64,000 nt of DNA from B30-G6 sp963701385 (GCA_963701385.1 CAVOZW010000013.1:1-64000); one strand, 5' to 3'; numbered from the stretch's first letter, positions 9,088 to 18,517 are shown. Numbers and translations are program-made. Notes: generated from the letters alone by a model not told the origin.

Positions 9088-9579
9088 TTAATCCAAGTCC
9101 AAGTTTGTTTTACACTGATTGCATTTGATAACACCACGAAAAACTTTATTACCACATTCAGGACAAATATAGCGAGCCTCTTCATCTTGAATCCATTTTT
9201 CTGTGCCAAATTTTCGTCTATATGGGACAGATCGTAAAATTACCTTTTTCCCAACGGTCATCGGAAAATGTTCAATATGCTGGCAGGGGAAGTCATCGCA
9301 CTCGTGACACCCAGTATAACCTTTTTCTTGGGTGCATTCTCTGATTTCACACTGCTGACAATGCATAAACCTATCGTTAGATAGACAGCCATTGCATCGG
9401 ATATCTTCTGTTGTAAGATTTTCACTATTAGGAAGAATACCCTTACCAGCAGTTCCGCCCTGGTAAAGACGCACTAACCCTTCTTTAAGTTTTTGATTGT
9501 TATCACGGTGTGCAATATAAATGGCACAGACCCCACAATAAAGGCCACAAGGGGATGCAAAATCTGGATTTATTTTCAT
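9088..9579 (-). CDS. Cysteine-rich DUF3795 family protein
   Basis: 163 residues with the DUF3795 pattern: CGLYCGVCAIY near the N-terminus, CNGCLS, CQQCEIRECTQEKGYTGC and CHECDDFPC in the middle. A C-terminal zinc ribbon (CPECG ... CNQCK) is extra to the basic domain. Zinc or Fe-S binding is likely; the role is unknown. The in-frame upstream extension is not needed, because ATG 9579 has a GAGGGAA upstream. The spacer before the next gene carries a fragment resembling the start of repeat A (GATACATGGAGAAC near 9040). Confidence 0.75.
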   Translation of the reverse strand: MKINPDFASPCGLYCGVCAIYIAHRDNNQKLKEGLVRLYQGGTAGKGILPNSENLTTEDIRCNGCLSNDRFMHCQQCEIRECTQEKGYTGCHECDDFPCQHIEHFPMTVGKKVILRSVPYRRKFGTEKWIQDEEARYICPECGNKVFRGVIKCNQCKTNLDLD

Positions 9580-9745
9580 GATATATATTCCCTCACGATT
9601 CATCATCTTTTGATAGCAAGGTGCGTAACGACATAAGATAAATAAACTAACTATATGATTTAATTGATATATAACAGATATCATTTTGAGGTCTTTGTTG
9701 GTCCATTAAACCTATCAAACCGGATCAGATTCTGTCAAAACTCAA

Positions 9746-10093
9746 TCACACGTACTTTTTCAGAAATCGTTTGGTGGCCCAATGCAGAAGCTCTATAGCG
9801 TAGTTTTGCCCAGCTAAGTATACTCCCAAGCCGAACATGATATGTACTAAAATAAGAACAACGGGGCCACCAACTGCGATAATTATCGGTTTGCTCATGT
9901 TCAATGACAAATAGCCCAATAAGGCCAGAGTCGGCAAACTTATCAAACAACTCATCACCAATAAGACTAAGCCGACATAAACTCGTATGCTCGGTTTCGG
10001 CATCAAGATATGAAGGCTCTCGGATTTGGTCAGAGAGGTTTGACCAAACTTGGTCTTCGCCAATCTAAATGCAAATGATTTTAGAAGTGCCAC
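9746..10093 (-). CDS. Small integral membrane protein of unknown function
   Basis: 115 residues with two clear hydrophobic segments, about 38-60 (VYVGLVLLVMSCLISLPTLA) and 69-92 (PIIIAVGGPVVLILVHIMFG), and basic ends. I do not recognise a family. It is a monocistronic unit between long spacers. The upstream in-frame start is uncertain because no clear ribosome binding site is visible. Confidence 0.5.
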   Translation of the reverse strand: MALLKSFAFRLAKTKFGQTSLTKSESLHILMPKPSIRVYVGLVLLVMSCLISLPTLALLGYLSLNMSKPIIIAVGGPVVLILVHIMFGLGVYLAGQNYAIELLHWATKRFLKKYV

Positions 10094-10535
10094 TTATAAT
10101 TTCTTATTATTGACTACGACTAATCATGACAAAAAATTGCCAGTTTCTACTATCCATTAGCGGGGTTGTAAACTCCTAAAATAAAGAATCAGGATTGCAG
10201 ATGTATGGAGAGTATCATGCCCCTCCATCCTTTCGAAAATACTGCCAGAAATCTATTGTTCCAGCAAGATAAAATGTTGTGATACCATCAATTCACTGCG
10301 AGCCTGTTGATTTGTGATAGCATGTTTTGCCAAGGGTCGCCAAAATACGATACTATTCTCTTATTATCACAGGTTCGTATCCACCTGAGGTACAATAATG
10401 TAACCCAAAACTGCAGATGCTCCATGATTTGTTATTGTCTCAAGCTTTTGGTATGGATATATTATGCTCCGATGGTAAAAATAAGGACTGCGGCAATAAG
10501 CCATCTTCCAAAAGGCAGTGAAATAAGGAGGCATT
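10094..10535. other. Intergenic spacer, 442 bp
   Basis: No credible gene seen. A short stretch near 10198-10215 (CAGATGTATGGAGAGTATC) resembles the left end of repeat A. The right end carries AAGGAGG at 10525-10531, the ribosome binding site of the ureohydrolase gene. Confidence 0.4.
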
Positions 10536-11486
10536 GTGGTAGAGAACTTGCGTAATCCCATGGACGAACCACGTTATAGTGGAATCCCCACTTTCATGAG
10601 AACACCCCTTGCAACTGACTTGAACGGTTTAGACATTGCACTTGTTGGCGTGCCTTATGATGGTGCCGTTGAAGCCAGATCAGGTGCACGTCAAGGTCCA
10701 AGGCAGATAAGAGACATGTCATCCATGATGCGGACTACCCACCATGTTACCCGCATAAATCCCTATAAATTGTGTCGAATCGCCGATGTGGGTGATGTTT
10801 CATTCAAACAAATATTTGATGTTGCAGCCAGCCATGACGATATAACAAGATTTTATGTGAAACTTCATAAATTTGGAATTACCCCTTTAAGTGCCGGTGG
10901 TGACCATTCAATTACTTTGCCGATTATGCGCGCAATTGCTGCAGATCGCCCCGTTGGTTTGGTACATATCGATGCCCATACAGACTGTTGCGATGAAGAG
11001 ATGAATTCGAAATACAGCCATGGGACTCCCTTCCGAAGGGCTGTTGAGGAAGGTCTACTAGATCCAAAGCGGACTATTCAAATAGGAATTCGGGGAGCTG
11101 CCAATTCAGACGAATGTTGGGAATTTGGTCCAAAACATGGCATCCGAATTGTTTATATAGAGGAGTTCAATAAGCTTGGAGTTGATAAAGCAATAACTGA
11201 GATGAGGCGTGTGGTTGGTATGGGTCCAACATACGTTTCCTTTGATATTGATAGCCTTGATCCCTCATTCGCTCCTGGCACAGGGACGCCTGAGATTGGA
11301 GGTTTAACTACGATAGAGGCCCAAGGGTTAATACGAGGCTTACGAGGGATATACATAGTTGGTGCAGATGTTGTTGAAGTCTCTCCACCATTTGATTCGT
11401 CCGGCAATACAGCTTTAATCGGCGCAACAATGATGTATGAGATTCTATGTATTATCGCAGAAAGAATAGGTTCAGATTCGCGCTAA
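10536..11486 (+). CDS. Agmatinase/ureohydrolase family protein
   Basis: 316 residues of the arginase/agmatinase (ureohydrolase) family, which cleaves guanidino compounds to urea and an amine at a two-manganese centre. All metal-binding motifs are present: GGDHS (residues 121-125), DAHTD (146-150) and SFDIDSLDP (235-243). The N-terminal RYSGIPTFMRTP resembles agmatinases and guanidino-acid hydrolases (guanidinobutyrase, guanidinopropionase), so the substrate could be agmatine or a guanidino acid. The start is GTG, 5 bases after AAGGAGG. No polyamine genes adjoin. The gene is a single unit on the plus strand among minus-strand neighbours. Confidence 0.88.
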   Translation: MVENLRNPMDEPRYSGIPTFMRTPLATDLNGLDIALVGVPYDGAVEARSGARQGPRQIRDMSSMMRTTHHVTRINPYKLCRIADVGDVSFKQIFDVAASHDDITRFYVKLHKFGITPLSAGGDHSITLPIMRAIAADRPVGLVHIDAHTDCCDEEMNSKYSHGTPFRRAVEEGLLDPKRTIQIGIRGAANSDECWEFGPKHGIRIVYIEEFNKLGVDKAITEMRRVVGMGPTYVSFDIDSLDPSFAPGTGTPEIGGLTTIEAQGLIRGLRGIYIVGADVVEVSPPFDSSGNTALIGATMMYEILCIIAERIGSDSR

Positions 11487-11704
11487 TACATTCAGGTGAT
11501 AGGACAGTACCCTTGGCCCCTTTAGAGCTAATATTGCGTTTCGCATAAAAGTATTCTCTTATCACAGATTTGAATATACCTGTGATCTTATAGACATACC
11601 TCAGACCTGAACGATTAATTTCACGCCGCAGAACGACTGGCTGGCGACCACAAGATATTGGGTGTAGGCTGGGTTAACGAAAGGGCTGCTTATGCTAAAT
11701 ATAC

Positions 11705-11818
11705 TGTTACAAAACCTTTAATTGGAGGGTATCGCCGGAGATGATGTAATCTCCTATGTTTCGGCATTGGTCGAATTAAGAAGATTTCAACTGGAAGCCT
11801 GAATTGATCATATCCCAA
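11705..11818 (+). repeat. Repeat B, copy B1
   Basis: A 114-bp non-coding segment that recurs at 18981-19094 with about 75% identity by eye and equal length. Shared blocks include TGTTACA, AATTG, ATCGCCGG, GATGAT, AGCCTGAATTG and TCATATCC. The core GGAGATGATGTAATCTCC is a self-complementary hairpin (GGAGAT/ATCTCC). It lies just upstream of the decayed attC-like site. The rest of the 11487-11885 spacer shows no gene. Confidence 0.6.
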
Positions 11819-11830
11819 TATTGGTCTTAA

Positions 11831-11891
11831 ATATAGCGCTCAAAATCAGCGGCGCGGCTTTTTTGCATCCACTGCAATTTACTTGTTAGCT
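11831..11891 (-). other. Decayed integron attC-like site
   Basis: On the minus strand the stop codon of the next gene overlaps AGCTAAC (R''-like). After that come an imperfect hairpin, CAGTGG...GC with GC...CCGCTG around an AAAAAAGCC loop, and the sequence TTTTGAGCGCTATAT. In a working attC the last part would read GCGTTATAT; here GTT has become GCT. Position right at a stop codon, size of 61 bp and fold fit an attC. The core mutation suggests it no longer recombines. Confidence 0.4.
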
Positions 11892-12422
11892 ATTAAATTT
11901 CCTTGCTTCAGAATCATCTTTTATAATTTTAAGCATTTTTTTACGAATTAATCCACTAAACGGCTTTATGATGGACCAATATAACCCAAAAGTAAACTTG
12001 GTAATTGGAGCTACACACAATACCCTGGTTTCTGTACTTACTTTTGTTTTATCTTTTTCCAGTTTTTCAAATTGGAAGTTCCATACAACTTTTAACCAAG
12101 GAAGAATAGAATTATTCGAAAAGTCTTCATAACTTGGTATTTTTGCAATTTTTGCCCTTGCCCAAAAGCCAACTAAACTTTCGTATGGATAATTTTCTTC
12201 AAGGTTTGTGAATCCAATATCGTTAATAAAATTTTGCAGATTCAGTCTTTTTGTTGGTAACCTCCTGATCTTGAATAAAAATGTAATAATTTTTGATTTG
12301 GATAGATCGAAGTCTTTTGCAACATGATACACATTTTCAATTGGGCTGTTTACCACTATTTCGTGGAATTCATTAAATGTGTATTTAGGGAGATACTTGT
12401 CGATTAAGGTGCTTTTTTTCAT
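11886..12422 (-). CDS. SRPBCC/START-like domain protein
   Basis: 178 residues. The pattern HEIVVNSPIENVYHVAKDFDL followed by a central FWARAKIAKIP and VVWNFQFEKL, then STETRVL, resembles the SRPBCC fold (polyketide cyclase / START-like ligand-binding proteins). The assignment is by overall pattern only; no catalytic residue is known. Low GC and many lysines set it apart from the neighbouring Fe-S protein gene. Its stop codon sits inside the attC-like site, as in an integron gene cassette. Confidence 0.5.
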   Translation of the reverse strand: MKKSTLIDKYLPKYTFNEFHEIVVNSPIENVYHVAKDFDLSKSKIITFLFKIRRLPTKRLNLQNFINDIGFTNLEENYPYESLVGFWARAKIAKIPSYEDFSNNSILPWLKVVWNFQFEKLEKDKTKVSTETRVLCVAPITKFTFGLYWSIIKPFSGLIRKKMLKIIKDDSEARKFNS

Positions 12423-12493
12423 TTAATCGCCCTAATTTAAGTTTTCCATATTCCACGGTTTTAAGGTGGGCTCTAAGTTCCACATGCTATCGA

Positions 12494-13426
12494 TCATCTT
12501 CTTTGTAAATATTCCTTGCCGCCAACATCCCATTTAAGCGTATCTTCCAATATTCCTTCCGGGCACGCAGTTGTACAGGTTAAACAGAAAATGCACTCAG
12601 TGGAGAGCACCCTTTCAGCATTGTTTATATACGCCATGATATTGATGTCCATGGGACATGTCTTGTTGCAGGCACCGCACTGTGTGCATTTCTCCCTGTC
12701 ACCCTCGATTTTAAGCAAAGAAAACCTTGATGTGACCTTTAGTATGGTCGTTATGGGACAAAGATATTTACAAAAAGCCCGATTATCTTTGAGCGCAAAA
12801 GCCAGTATAATTGCAGATGCAAAATAAAACGTGTTGCCACCGACGAGCCATAATAGATCTGATTGGCCCATTGGATTGGGCCTGTATTGGAAAAAGAACC
12901 ATAAAACTATGACCAATAACAGGCTGAGACCAAAATGGATATACCTCAAAGACTCCCATTTTGTTGCCACCCGGCCCAACTTGTTTTGCCTGTAGGGAAG
13001 AAAATCAAGAACCATTGCGGTCCAACATGCCCAACCGCAAAACCCTCTGCCAAAAAGAACCGGCCCTATAATTTTTGCCACTAAATAGTGTATAACGGAG
13101 CCAGCAAAAAAACCGGATAGAAAATAAAAAAAGAAACCTTCCAACTGCATGTTCTCCATGTTGACCAAACCCAAAAACCCAAGCATATAGATGCCAATCA
13201 GCAATTGGGCCAAACGCCTGCCAGAAGGTTTCTTTTTCTTGGGGAGGAATATATAGAGACCGATTCCAACGCCAACAGCAGTTCCAATGTAACCGAAATT
13301 GAACAAATAAAATGTGTTTCCCTTGGTCTGCCACAAGACAATGGCGATGGACCAGAATGATAGAAAAATAATTAAAGGCGCTCGGATAGATTTTGTTTGA
13401 TTTGGATTTTTTTTAGCTGGCTTCAA
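12494..13426 (-). CDS. NapH-like membrane ferredoxin (4Fe-4S binding protein)
   Basis: 310 residues with about five membrane segments (18-34, 43-60, 73-90, 98-120, 160-180). It carries the NapH/CcoG-type cysteine motifs CGWACW (130-135) and CKYLCP (219-224), then two 4Fe-4S ferredoxin motifs, CTQCGACNKTCP (247-258) and CIFCLTCTTACP (278-289). Proteins of this type pass electrons between the quinol pool and a partner enzyme. No nitrate reductase or NosZ-type partner is nearby, so its own partner is unknown. It follows the radical SAM gene with 29 bp between them, so the two may be co-transcribed. Confidence 0.82.
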   Translation of the reverse strand: MKPAKKNPNQTKSIRAPLIIFLSFWSIAIVLWQTKGNTFYLFNFGYIGTAVGVGIGLYIFLPKKKKPSGRRLAQLLIGIYMLGFLGLVNMENMQLEGFFFYFLSGFFAGSVIHYLVAKIIGPVLFGRGFCGWACWTAMVLDFLPYRQNKLGRVATKWESLRYIHFGLSLLLVIVLWFFFQYRPNPMGQSDLLWLVGGNTFYFASAIILAFALKDNRAFCKYLCPITTILKVTSRFSLLKIEGDREKCTQCGACNKTCPMDINIMAYINNAERVLSTECIFCLTCTTACPEGILEDTLKWDVGGKEYLQRR

Positions 13427-13455
13427 AATGAGATCCTAAATGATCCGTAACGATT

Positions 13456-14250
13456 TCAAACATGTATTTCAAATATTGGTTTGTATTCTTCTTGAAGTTG
13501 TGACAGTTCACGCCTGAGTGTACTCCAATAGGCGTGCTCCTTTGAGAATACGACGTCTTCGATTTTGAGCTTCAATTCAGAAAAGTGCTGCTCCAGTATT
13601 GCATTGACATTACGCCAATTGGGATCCGAAGAGCTCAGGATGCTCAATCCATAGATCCATATCTTTTCGGTATGATCGGCCAGCAAGTCGATCAAAGGCT
13701 TGACATCCGTAATAAAGGGCATGACCGGACAGATCAGGGCAGAAGTGCTTACGCCCGCCGATTTGAGTTCCCTCAAGGCTGAAATTCTTGCTTCGGTGTC
13801 GATGGTATTTGCTTCGAAAAGTCTTCGAACATCGTTGTCGTTAAATGATACCGATATGCTGACGCTTGCATTTTCCATGGATACCAGCAGATCCATATCG
13901 CGTAAGACCAGGTCAGACTTGGTCAAAATGCTGGTTGAAAAACCTTTTTCCAACAGCAGCGCCAGCACCTGCCTGGTCTGACGACATACCGCCTCACAAG
14001 GTTGGTAAGGGTCTGTATGCCACCCCATGTATATTGTCTGTGGTTTAATGTTCGCCAGCTCTGTTTCCAGTCGCCCGGCGATGTCATCATGAAACAGAAT
14101 TTGTTTTCGCCAGTCTGTTTCTGCCAGTGGAAGAACATAACAATAATAACAATAGTGCTCACACCCGATGTACGGATCCACCTGGTAATTCCTACCCTCT
14201 AAAGTACATGGATTCAATATGGGTCGTTCGGCGCACGGCTTGATCTCCAT
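13456..14250 (-). CDS. Radical SAM protein, spore photoproduct lyase-like family (COG1533)
   Basis: 264 residues. The radical SAM cluster motif is C-x3-C-x2-C in IGCEHYCYYCYV near residues 28-39. The preceding NPCTLEGRNYQVDPY and the later MGWHTDPYQPCE, TKSDLVLRD and SVSFNDNDVRR are typical of COG1533 proteins. These are related to spore photoproduct lyase but are of mostly unknown substrate in non-spore formers. The length is near the family norm. It probably forms an operon with the downstream NapH-like gene, which could supply electrons to the cluster; that link is inference. Confidence 0.82.
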   Translation of the reverse strand: MEIKPCAERPILNPCTLEGRNYQVDPYIGCEHYCYYCYVLPLAETDWRKQILFHDDIAGRLETELANIKPQTIYMGWHTDPYQPCEAVCRQTRQVLALLLEKGFSTSILTKSDLVLRDMDLLVSMENASVSISVSFNDNDVRRLFEANTIDTEARISALRELKSAGVSTSALICPVMPFITDVKPLIDLLADHTEKIWIYGLSILSSSDPNWRNVNAILEQHFSELKLKIEDVVFSKEHAYWSTLRRELSQLQEEYKPIFEIHV

Positions 14251-14391
14251 TGTTTGATCCCTTTGTTTACGGTGAACTTTTAAAGGCTTTTATGGTTTTC
14301 TGGATCGTTTAATGTTGTTCCAGAACGATTTGTGCAGAAAGCTGCTTTCGTCCAAGTGGTAAACCTGTTCAACCATGGGTTCTCATCAGAA

Positions 14392-15078
14392 TTAATATAT
14401 AAATGGAATAAACTTTTTCGTAACCTGAGAATATTGTGCAAATTCGTTTCCATATTTCTGGCCAAGGTGCTCATCGAGCCGAGGAATTTCGAATGTAATA
14501 AAATATACAAAAATACCCAACGATATAAACAGGCAAAAGATATTGTATGTAATCAGTGCCAATCCAAAATAAGCAACAGCATCTCCAAAATAATTAACAT
14601 GCATAGAATACTCAAATAGTCCTGAGGTGTATAACCGTCCTTTGTTTTCTGCTTTTCGTTTCCAGGAGAACCTTTGGTAGTCAGCTAATGTATTGATACA
14701 AGATCCAAACAGAAATAGGGATATCCCAATAATGTCGATTATTTCAAACGGACCGGGGTGACTTCCAGCGGAAATACCAAAAAAATTAAACATAATAAAA
14801 AACATTACTGTAACAAAGCCGCCCTCGAACCAGTTAATCTTTCGTTGTATGAAAACGAACAGGGCTATAGTGAATCTAATAAAGTAAATGAGACAGCAAA
14901 TAAACATAACCATTTGGCGGTAGGTATTTCCCACAACTTTTTCAAAATTCAGAACATTCATGAACCAGTCTGAATAGCCGGTCGTTAATGCCGTAGCAGT
15001 GAGCGTTCCCGCTAAGACACCCATAGACATAAGTACCTTTGCTGGAATTGACGGCGAGTGCTCATCTAGAAAAAACAT
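14392..15078 (-). CDS. DUF1295 / isoprenylcysteine methyltransferase-like membrane protein
   Basis: 228 residues with six or so hydrophobic segments. The C-terminal half shows the DUF1295/ICMT-like pattern: ADYQRFSWKRKAENKGRLY, TSGLFEYSMHVNYFGDAVAY and, near the end, EIPRLDEHLGQKYGNEFAQY. This fold uses SAM or NADPH at the membrane in steroid 5-alpha-reductase and ICMT relatives. Substrate unknown. A 227-bp spacer without a gene separates it from the GNAT gene upstream. Confidence 0.68.
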   Translation of the reverse strand: MFFLDEHSPSIPAKVLMSMGVLAGTLTATALTTGYSDWFMNVLNFEKVVGNTYRQMVMFICCLIYFIRFTIALFVFIQRKINWFEGGFVTVMFFIMFNFFGISAGSHPGPFEIIDIIGISLFLFGSCINTLADYQRFSWKRKAENKGRLYTSGLFEYSMHVNYFGDAVAYFGLALITYNIFCLFISLGIFVYFITFEIPRLDEHLGQKYGNEFAQYSQVTKKFIPFIY

Positions 15079-15305
15079 TATACTCCTTTATGATATGTCA
15101 GTCCAAATATGTCATTTCAGGTAACCGGCGCCTGCCAAGTAATTAATGAGCATATAATAATGTAGTTTGAAATACTAAACACAGCTAAATGGCGGACTTT
15201 GTTAGCGTCAGGTTCACCGGCTGCATAGGTAAAACCACTATTGTCAGAAAATGGGCCCTCATTTACATTAGTATTATAAGACGATTTCCACTGAAAGCGT
15301 GATCG

Positions 15306-15950
15306 TTAGATGTCAATTAAATACGATCTATAAGCAATTAAAAATATTTCTTGTGATGTATTGTATCCTTTTTCCTTTTTAGCAAAATTTTTATCATATT
15401 CATCAGCATCATGTTCATCAATATTATAAACATCACTACCTTGATATTTCCATTTATGCTCTATTAAAATTCCTTCTTTTAACTCAAGAGCTAACATTCC
15501 AAATGGGTAATACCCCTGGTCATCTGAAATATTGAAATCCTTTGAACTCTTAAATCCATGTTTACAATAATTATGTGGATCACCAAGTATGACTATTGCG
15601 TTTACACCATTTTTTCTCGCAAGTCCTATGGTATGATTAATCAAGGTACTTCCGACACCTTTTCTCTGATATGCAGGCAATACGCTAACCGGTCCAAAAC
15701 TGATAGTATTTAACTTATCTCCTTTTTCATTGATCAACAAGGTTTTTGTGTACATGATATTACCAACAATTTTTCCATTATATTCTGCAATAAAATTTAG
15801 TTCTTTAATAAAATCCGAGTGGTTTCTCATTTTGTGAACCAGATAGTGCTCATTACAACCGGGGCAGTATAAGTTCCAAAAAGCTTCTCGTGTAATTTCC
15901 TCAACTATCCTATGATCCTTTTCCTCTTCATTTCTCAGAATTATATTCAT
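15306..15950 (-). CDS. GNAT family N-acetyltransferase
   Basis: 214 residues. The acetyl-CoA binding motif appears as SVLPAYQRKGVGSTLINH (Q/R-x-x-G-x-G/A), preceded by the usual beta4 (GPVSV). The region GDPHNYCKHGFKSS is typical of the YhbS-like group of GNATs. I chose ATG 15950 because AGGAAAAG precedes it; the longer frame from 15998 has no such site. The stop codon lies in ATCTAAC, which matches an attC R'' box (RYYYAAC), but I could not find the matching R' box. Confidence 0.8.
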   Translation of the reverse strand: MNIILRNEEEKDHRIVEEITREAFWNLYCPGCNEHYLVHKMRNHSDFIKELNFIAEYNGKIVGNIMYTKTLLINEKGDKLNTISFGPVSVLPAYQRKGVGSTLINHTIGLARKNGVNAIVILGDPHNYCKHGFKSSKDFNISDDQGYYPFGMLALELKEGILIEHKWKYQGSDVYNIDEHDADEYDKNFAKKEKGYNTSQEIFLIAYRSYLIDI

Positions 15951-16020
15951 ATTTATCTTTTCCTTATAGGCGGTTCTACTTGGTTTATCTTTTCGCATTA
16001 GCTCCCTTCCCGTGTTACCG

Positions 16021-16656
16021 TCAAATCTTTTTCCCGATTACAAATACAGCCTTTGAGCTTATCCCGATCAGCTTCGCCTCCTCGATGGCAAAGCCGGCAC
16101 CCACCATCAGAGTGGCAAGCTTTTCCGGTGAAAAAATATGCGTATGTTTGGGAGGCTTTCCCCAGACCTTAATAAAACGCAACCCCAGTTTGATTTTGTC
16201 CAAAAGATGCATGCCGACATTTGTGTAGGTGACAATTATCATCATACCGCCTTTTCTCAAAACTCTATGGCATTCCTGTAGAATTTTATCAGGATGTTCG
16301 ACAACATGAATCAGGTTTGCCATGAAAGCGCTATCGAACGCACCAGATGCAAAGGATGTGGCCATACAGTTTTCATTTTGAAAGATAACCTTCGGATTAT
16401 TACTCAATCGTTTCCTTGCCAATGCCAACAGTTCATTGGACAAATCTGTTGCCACAAGATGCATTGTTTTCGGGATGATCAAATCAGTGAAGATACCGGT
16501 ACCACAGCCGAGCTCCACTGTCTTACCCAATTTGGGGAGCTTGCTCAATTCCCTATCTATTTCACCAATGAAATCTTTCCCAACAACATATGCTTGATTC
16601 TCGTCATACGTGTCGGAAAATCTGCTCCAATACTTTTCCGTGTCGTCATTCTGCAT
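16021..16656 (-). CDS. Class I SAM-dependent methyltransferase
   Basis: 211 residues with motif I VELGCGTGIFTDL near residue 47, motif II-like VATDLSNELLALAR and the post-motif ANLIHVVEHPDKILQECHRV of the Methyltransf_11 type. The C-terminus carries HIFSPEKLATLMVGAGF, usual for small-molecule methyltransferases. Substrate unknown. It is transcribed toward the GNAT gene, and the SDR gene lies 67 bp upstream in the same direction. Confidence 0.85.
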   Translation of the reverse strand: MQNDDTEKYWSRFSDTYDENQAYVVGKDFIGEIDRELSKLPKLGKTVELGCGTGIFTDLIIPKTMHLVATDLSNELLALARKRLSNNPKVIFQNENCMATSFASGAFDSAFMANLIHVVEHPDKILQECHRVLRKGGMMIIVTYTNVGMHLLDKIKLGLRFIKVWGKPPKHTHIFSPEKLATLMVGAGFAIEEAKLIGISSKAVFVIGKKI

Positions 16657-16723
16657 TTGATATCCTCTTTCAGATTACACTATTCATTTGGTATTTACAT
16701 ATTCATGAGAATGAGCGGCGAAT

Positions 16724-17581
16724 TCATGCATCCTTGTTCTTCAGGCTCACAAAATGCTCTTTCAATGTGTATTTCCCATATTCAGGCGCAACCATATCGA
16801 TGGCCATAACGGTCATAAAGAATTCTATTGGTCCATACGTTTTGCTTCCGGTAAACATTTTCAACAGTTTGAGAACTGAAGCCCGCATCCATTCCGGGAT
16901 ATATGTTATTTTGGGTTTGCTCCCTAAAACATCAAAAGCTGATAGGGCAATTTCGTGGTGGGTGAGTGTTTCCGGCCCGCCAACTAATACTTCTTTATCT
17001 CCCGAGTTAATGGCATCCACACATACGGTGGCCAAGTCTTTGCCGTGAATCGGGTTGGTTTTCAGCACCCCCTTACCGAATAAGTAAACACGGCCTTTCT
17101 TAGCCATCTCAAAAAAATCAGCCATGTCTGAAAAGAAACCGTTTGGACGGATGATGCAATAGTCCAATCCCGATGCTTTCAGTTCTTCAACAAACCTCTC
17201 CTTGGCATCGCAAATCTTCAGATGCCTGAGACTTTCCCCATTTAATACGGAAACGTAGATAAACTTTTTGACCCCACTTTTTCGTGCATCCTGCAAAAGG
17301 TTCATGTTTGCTTGATAATCCACATCCATATAGGTCAATCCGTCCTTTTGACGCGTTATACCGATGGATGAGATGACAGCGTCAATATCATCACAAATTC
17401 CATTTAACGTATTTGGTTTTGTAATTTCTGCTTCATAGATTTCATCAATAGAATCTTTAAGATTATCTAATTTATTGGCCTTTCTAGCCAGTGCACTTAC
17501 CCAATAGCCCTGTTTTGTCGCTTCTTTAATTAAATACCTACCAAGATATCCGGTAGCGCCTGCGATTAAAATTTTATTCAT
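16724..17581 (-). CDS. NAD(P)-binding SDR/NmrA-like protein
   Basis: 285 residues. The N-terminal Rossmann motif is GATGYLGRYL (residues 7-16). Later VISSIGITRQKDGLTYMDVDYQANMN and YCIIRPNGFFSDM fit atypical short-chain dehydrogenases of the NmrA/NAD(P)H-binding type (COG0702). The YxxxK catalytic pair is not conserved, which is normal in this subgroup. It may act as a reductase, epimerase or nucleotide-sensing protein. It is followed by the methyltransferase gene on the same strand. Confidence 0.82.
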   Translation of the reverse strand: MNKILIAGATGYLGRYLIKEATKQGYWVSALARKANKLDNLKDSIDEIYEAEITKPNTLNGICDDIDAVISSIGITRQKDGLTYMDVDYQANMNLLQDARKSGVKKFIYVSVLNGESLRHLKICDAKERFVEELKASGLDYCIIRPNGFFSDMADFFEMAKKGRVYLFGKGVLKTNPIHGKDLATVCVDAINSGDKEVLVGGPETLTHHEIALSAFDVLGSKPKITYIPEWMRASVLKLLKMFTGSKTYGPIEFFMTVMAIDMVAPEYGKYTLKEHFVSLKNKDA

Positions 17582-17736
17582 TATTACCTCCTACTTATTT
17601 AAATGGGCATTATCAGGCGCAGTTCCCTTTTAAAATATTCAATAATTTGGAATTTTATACCACATACCCACAATTTAGATATGTACCCTCTAACTCATTA
17701 CAATTTTTCCCATTTCCTTAATATGTTGGAGGAACC

Positions 17737-18348
17737 CTAAAGCCTCATATCAATATCCCATGCTTTAGCGATTTCAGGATTTTGCTTAAAAAAGTCTTTC
17801 CGAACTTCCAACTTAACTGAATTCAGTGGGCAGGCAAAATTCATGCATTGTGAACAGAGGAATGTTTTTAATGTCATGAAAAATCCTGTAACGCTCACAA
17901 GATAAACAACCAACAGAAACAACTGAAATCCAGATATAAGGAATAACAGGGGATATCCCCAAACAAATCCAAACCCGACTAAAAACACGGCTTTTTCCCA
18001 AAAAGTCATTGGGCCGGGTCGATATTTCCATATTTTGGGCGAACCGTAATTTGCCCAACATTTTAATGAACTTCCCTCTTCAGCATAATGCGGACAATGG
18101 GAACACATGACCCGGATTTCAACAAAATTAAAATATCCAACAATTATGACCAACCATGGAATTAACCACCACCCACTTATGTTAAAAATTCCAGCGCCAC
18201 CCAGCAAAAAAGAAGGTAAGACAATCAAGTAAAAATGTATCAAATCTTTTGGTGTAAAATGGCAATGCAGGGCATCGCTAACGTTGCAATCATCACACGT
18301 CTCAGATATGCATGTTCCTATTGGCTTTTTGGGATCTAAGAATTTCAT
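17737..18348 (-). CDS. Cys-rich four-helix membrane protein of unknown function
   Basis: 203 residues from ATG 18348, which has GAGGGTGTG just before it. The soluble N-terminus has CISETCDDCNVSDALHC. Four hydrophobic segments follow, with cysteines near the membrane ends (CSHCPHYAEEGSSLKC between helices 2 and 3; CSQCMNFACP at the end of helix 4). The spacing suggests metal or Fe-S binding and a redox role, but it matches no family I can name. Upstream is a chimeric gene remnant. Confidence 0.55.
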   Translation of the reverse strand: MKFLDPKKPIGTCISETCDDCNVSDALHCHFTPKDLIHFYLIVLPSFLLGGAGIFNISGWWLIPWLVIIVGYFNFVEIRVMCSHCPHYAEEGSSLKCWANYGSPKIWKYRPGPMTFWEKAVFLVGFGFVWGYPLLFLISGFQLFLLVVYLVSVTGFFMTLKTFLCSQCMNFACPLNSVKLEVRKDFFKQNPEIAKAWDIDMRL

Positions 18349-18358
18349 CACACCCTCT

Positions 18359-18517
18359 TTAATAATCGTCAGCAACGGTTATGACTACATTTCCCTTTTT
18401 GTGCCCTTTATCTACATACCGATGGGCGTTCGCAATCTCTTCAAACGGATAGCCTTTGACATCGGCACTGAGGATTGCTCTGAGCTTTCGTATGAACTTT
18501 TCGTTATTGTTGGGCAT
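18359..18517 (-). pseudogene. Chimeric remnant: cyclase N-terminus joined to an alcohol dehydrogenase C-terminus
   Basis: A 52-codon open frame whose first 23 residues (ending FIRKLRAILSADVKGY) are the start of a class III cyclase, as in the pseudogene at 6379-8278. The rest (PFEEIANAHRYVDKGHKKG, NVVITV) is the typical end of a zinc-type alcohol dehydrogenase / quinone oxidoreductase. The junction is in frame and exactly between the two, so it arose by deletion or illegitimate recombination. It is unlikely to be functional. Confidence 0.75.

Noticed and set aside
15180..15310. A further attC between the DUF1295 and GNAT genes
   Set aside because: ATCTAAC at the GNAT stop fits R'', but there is no RYYYAAC-partner R' box within 150 bp, and only a short hairpin.
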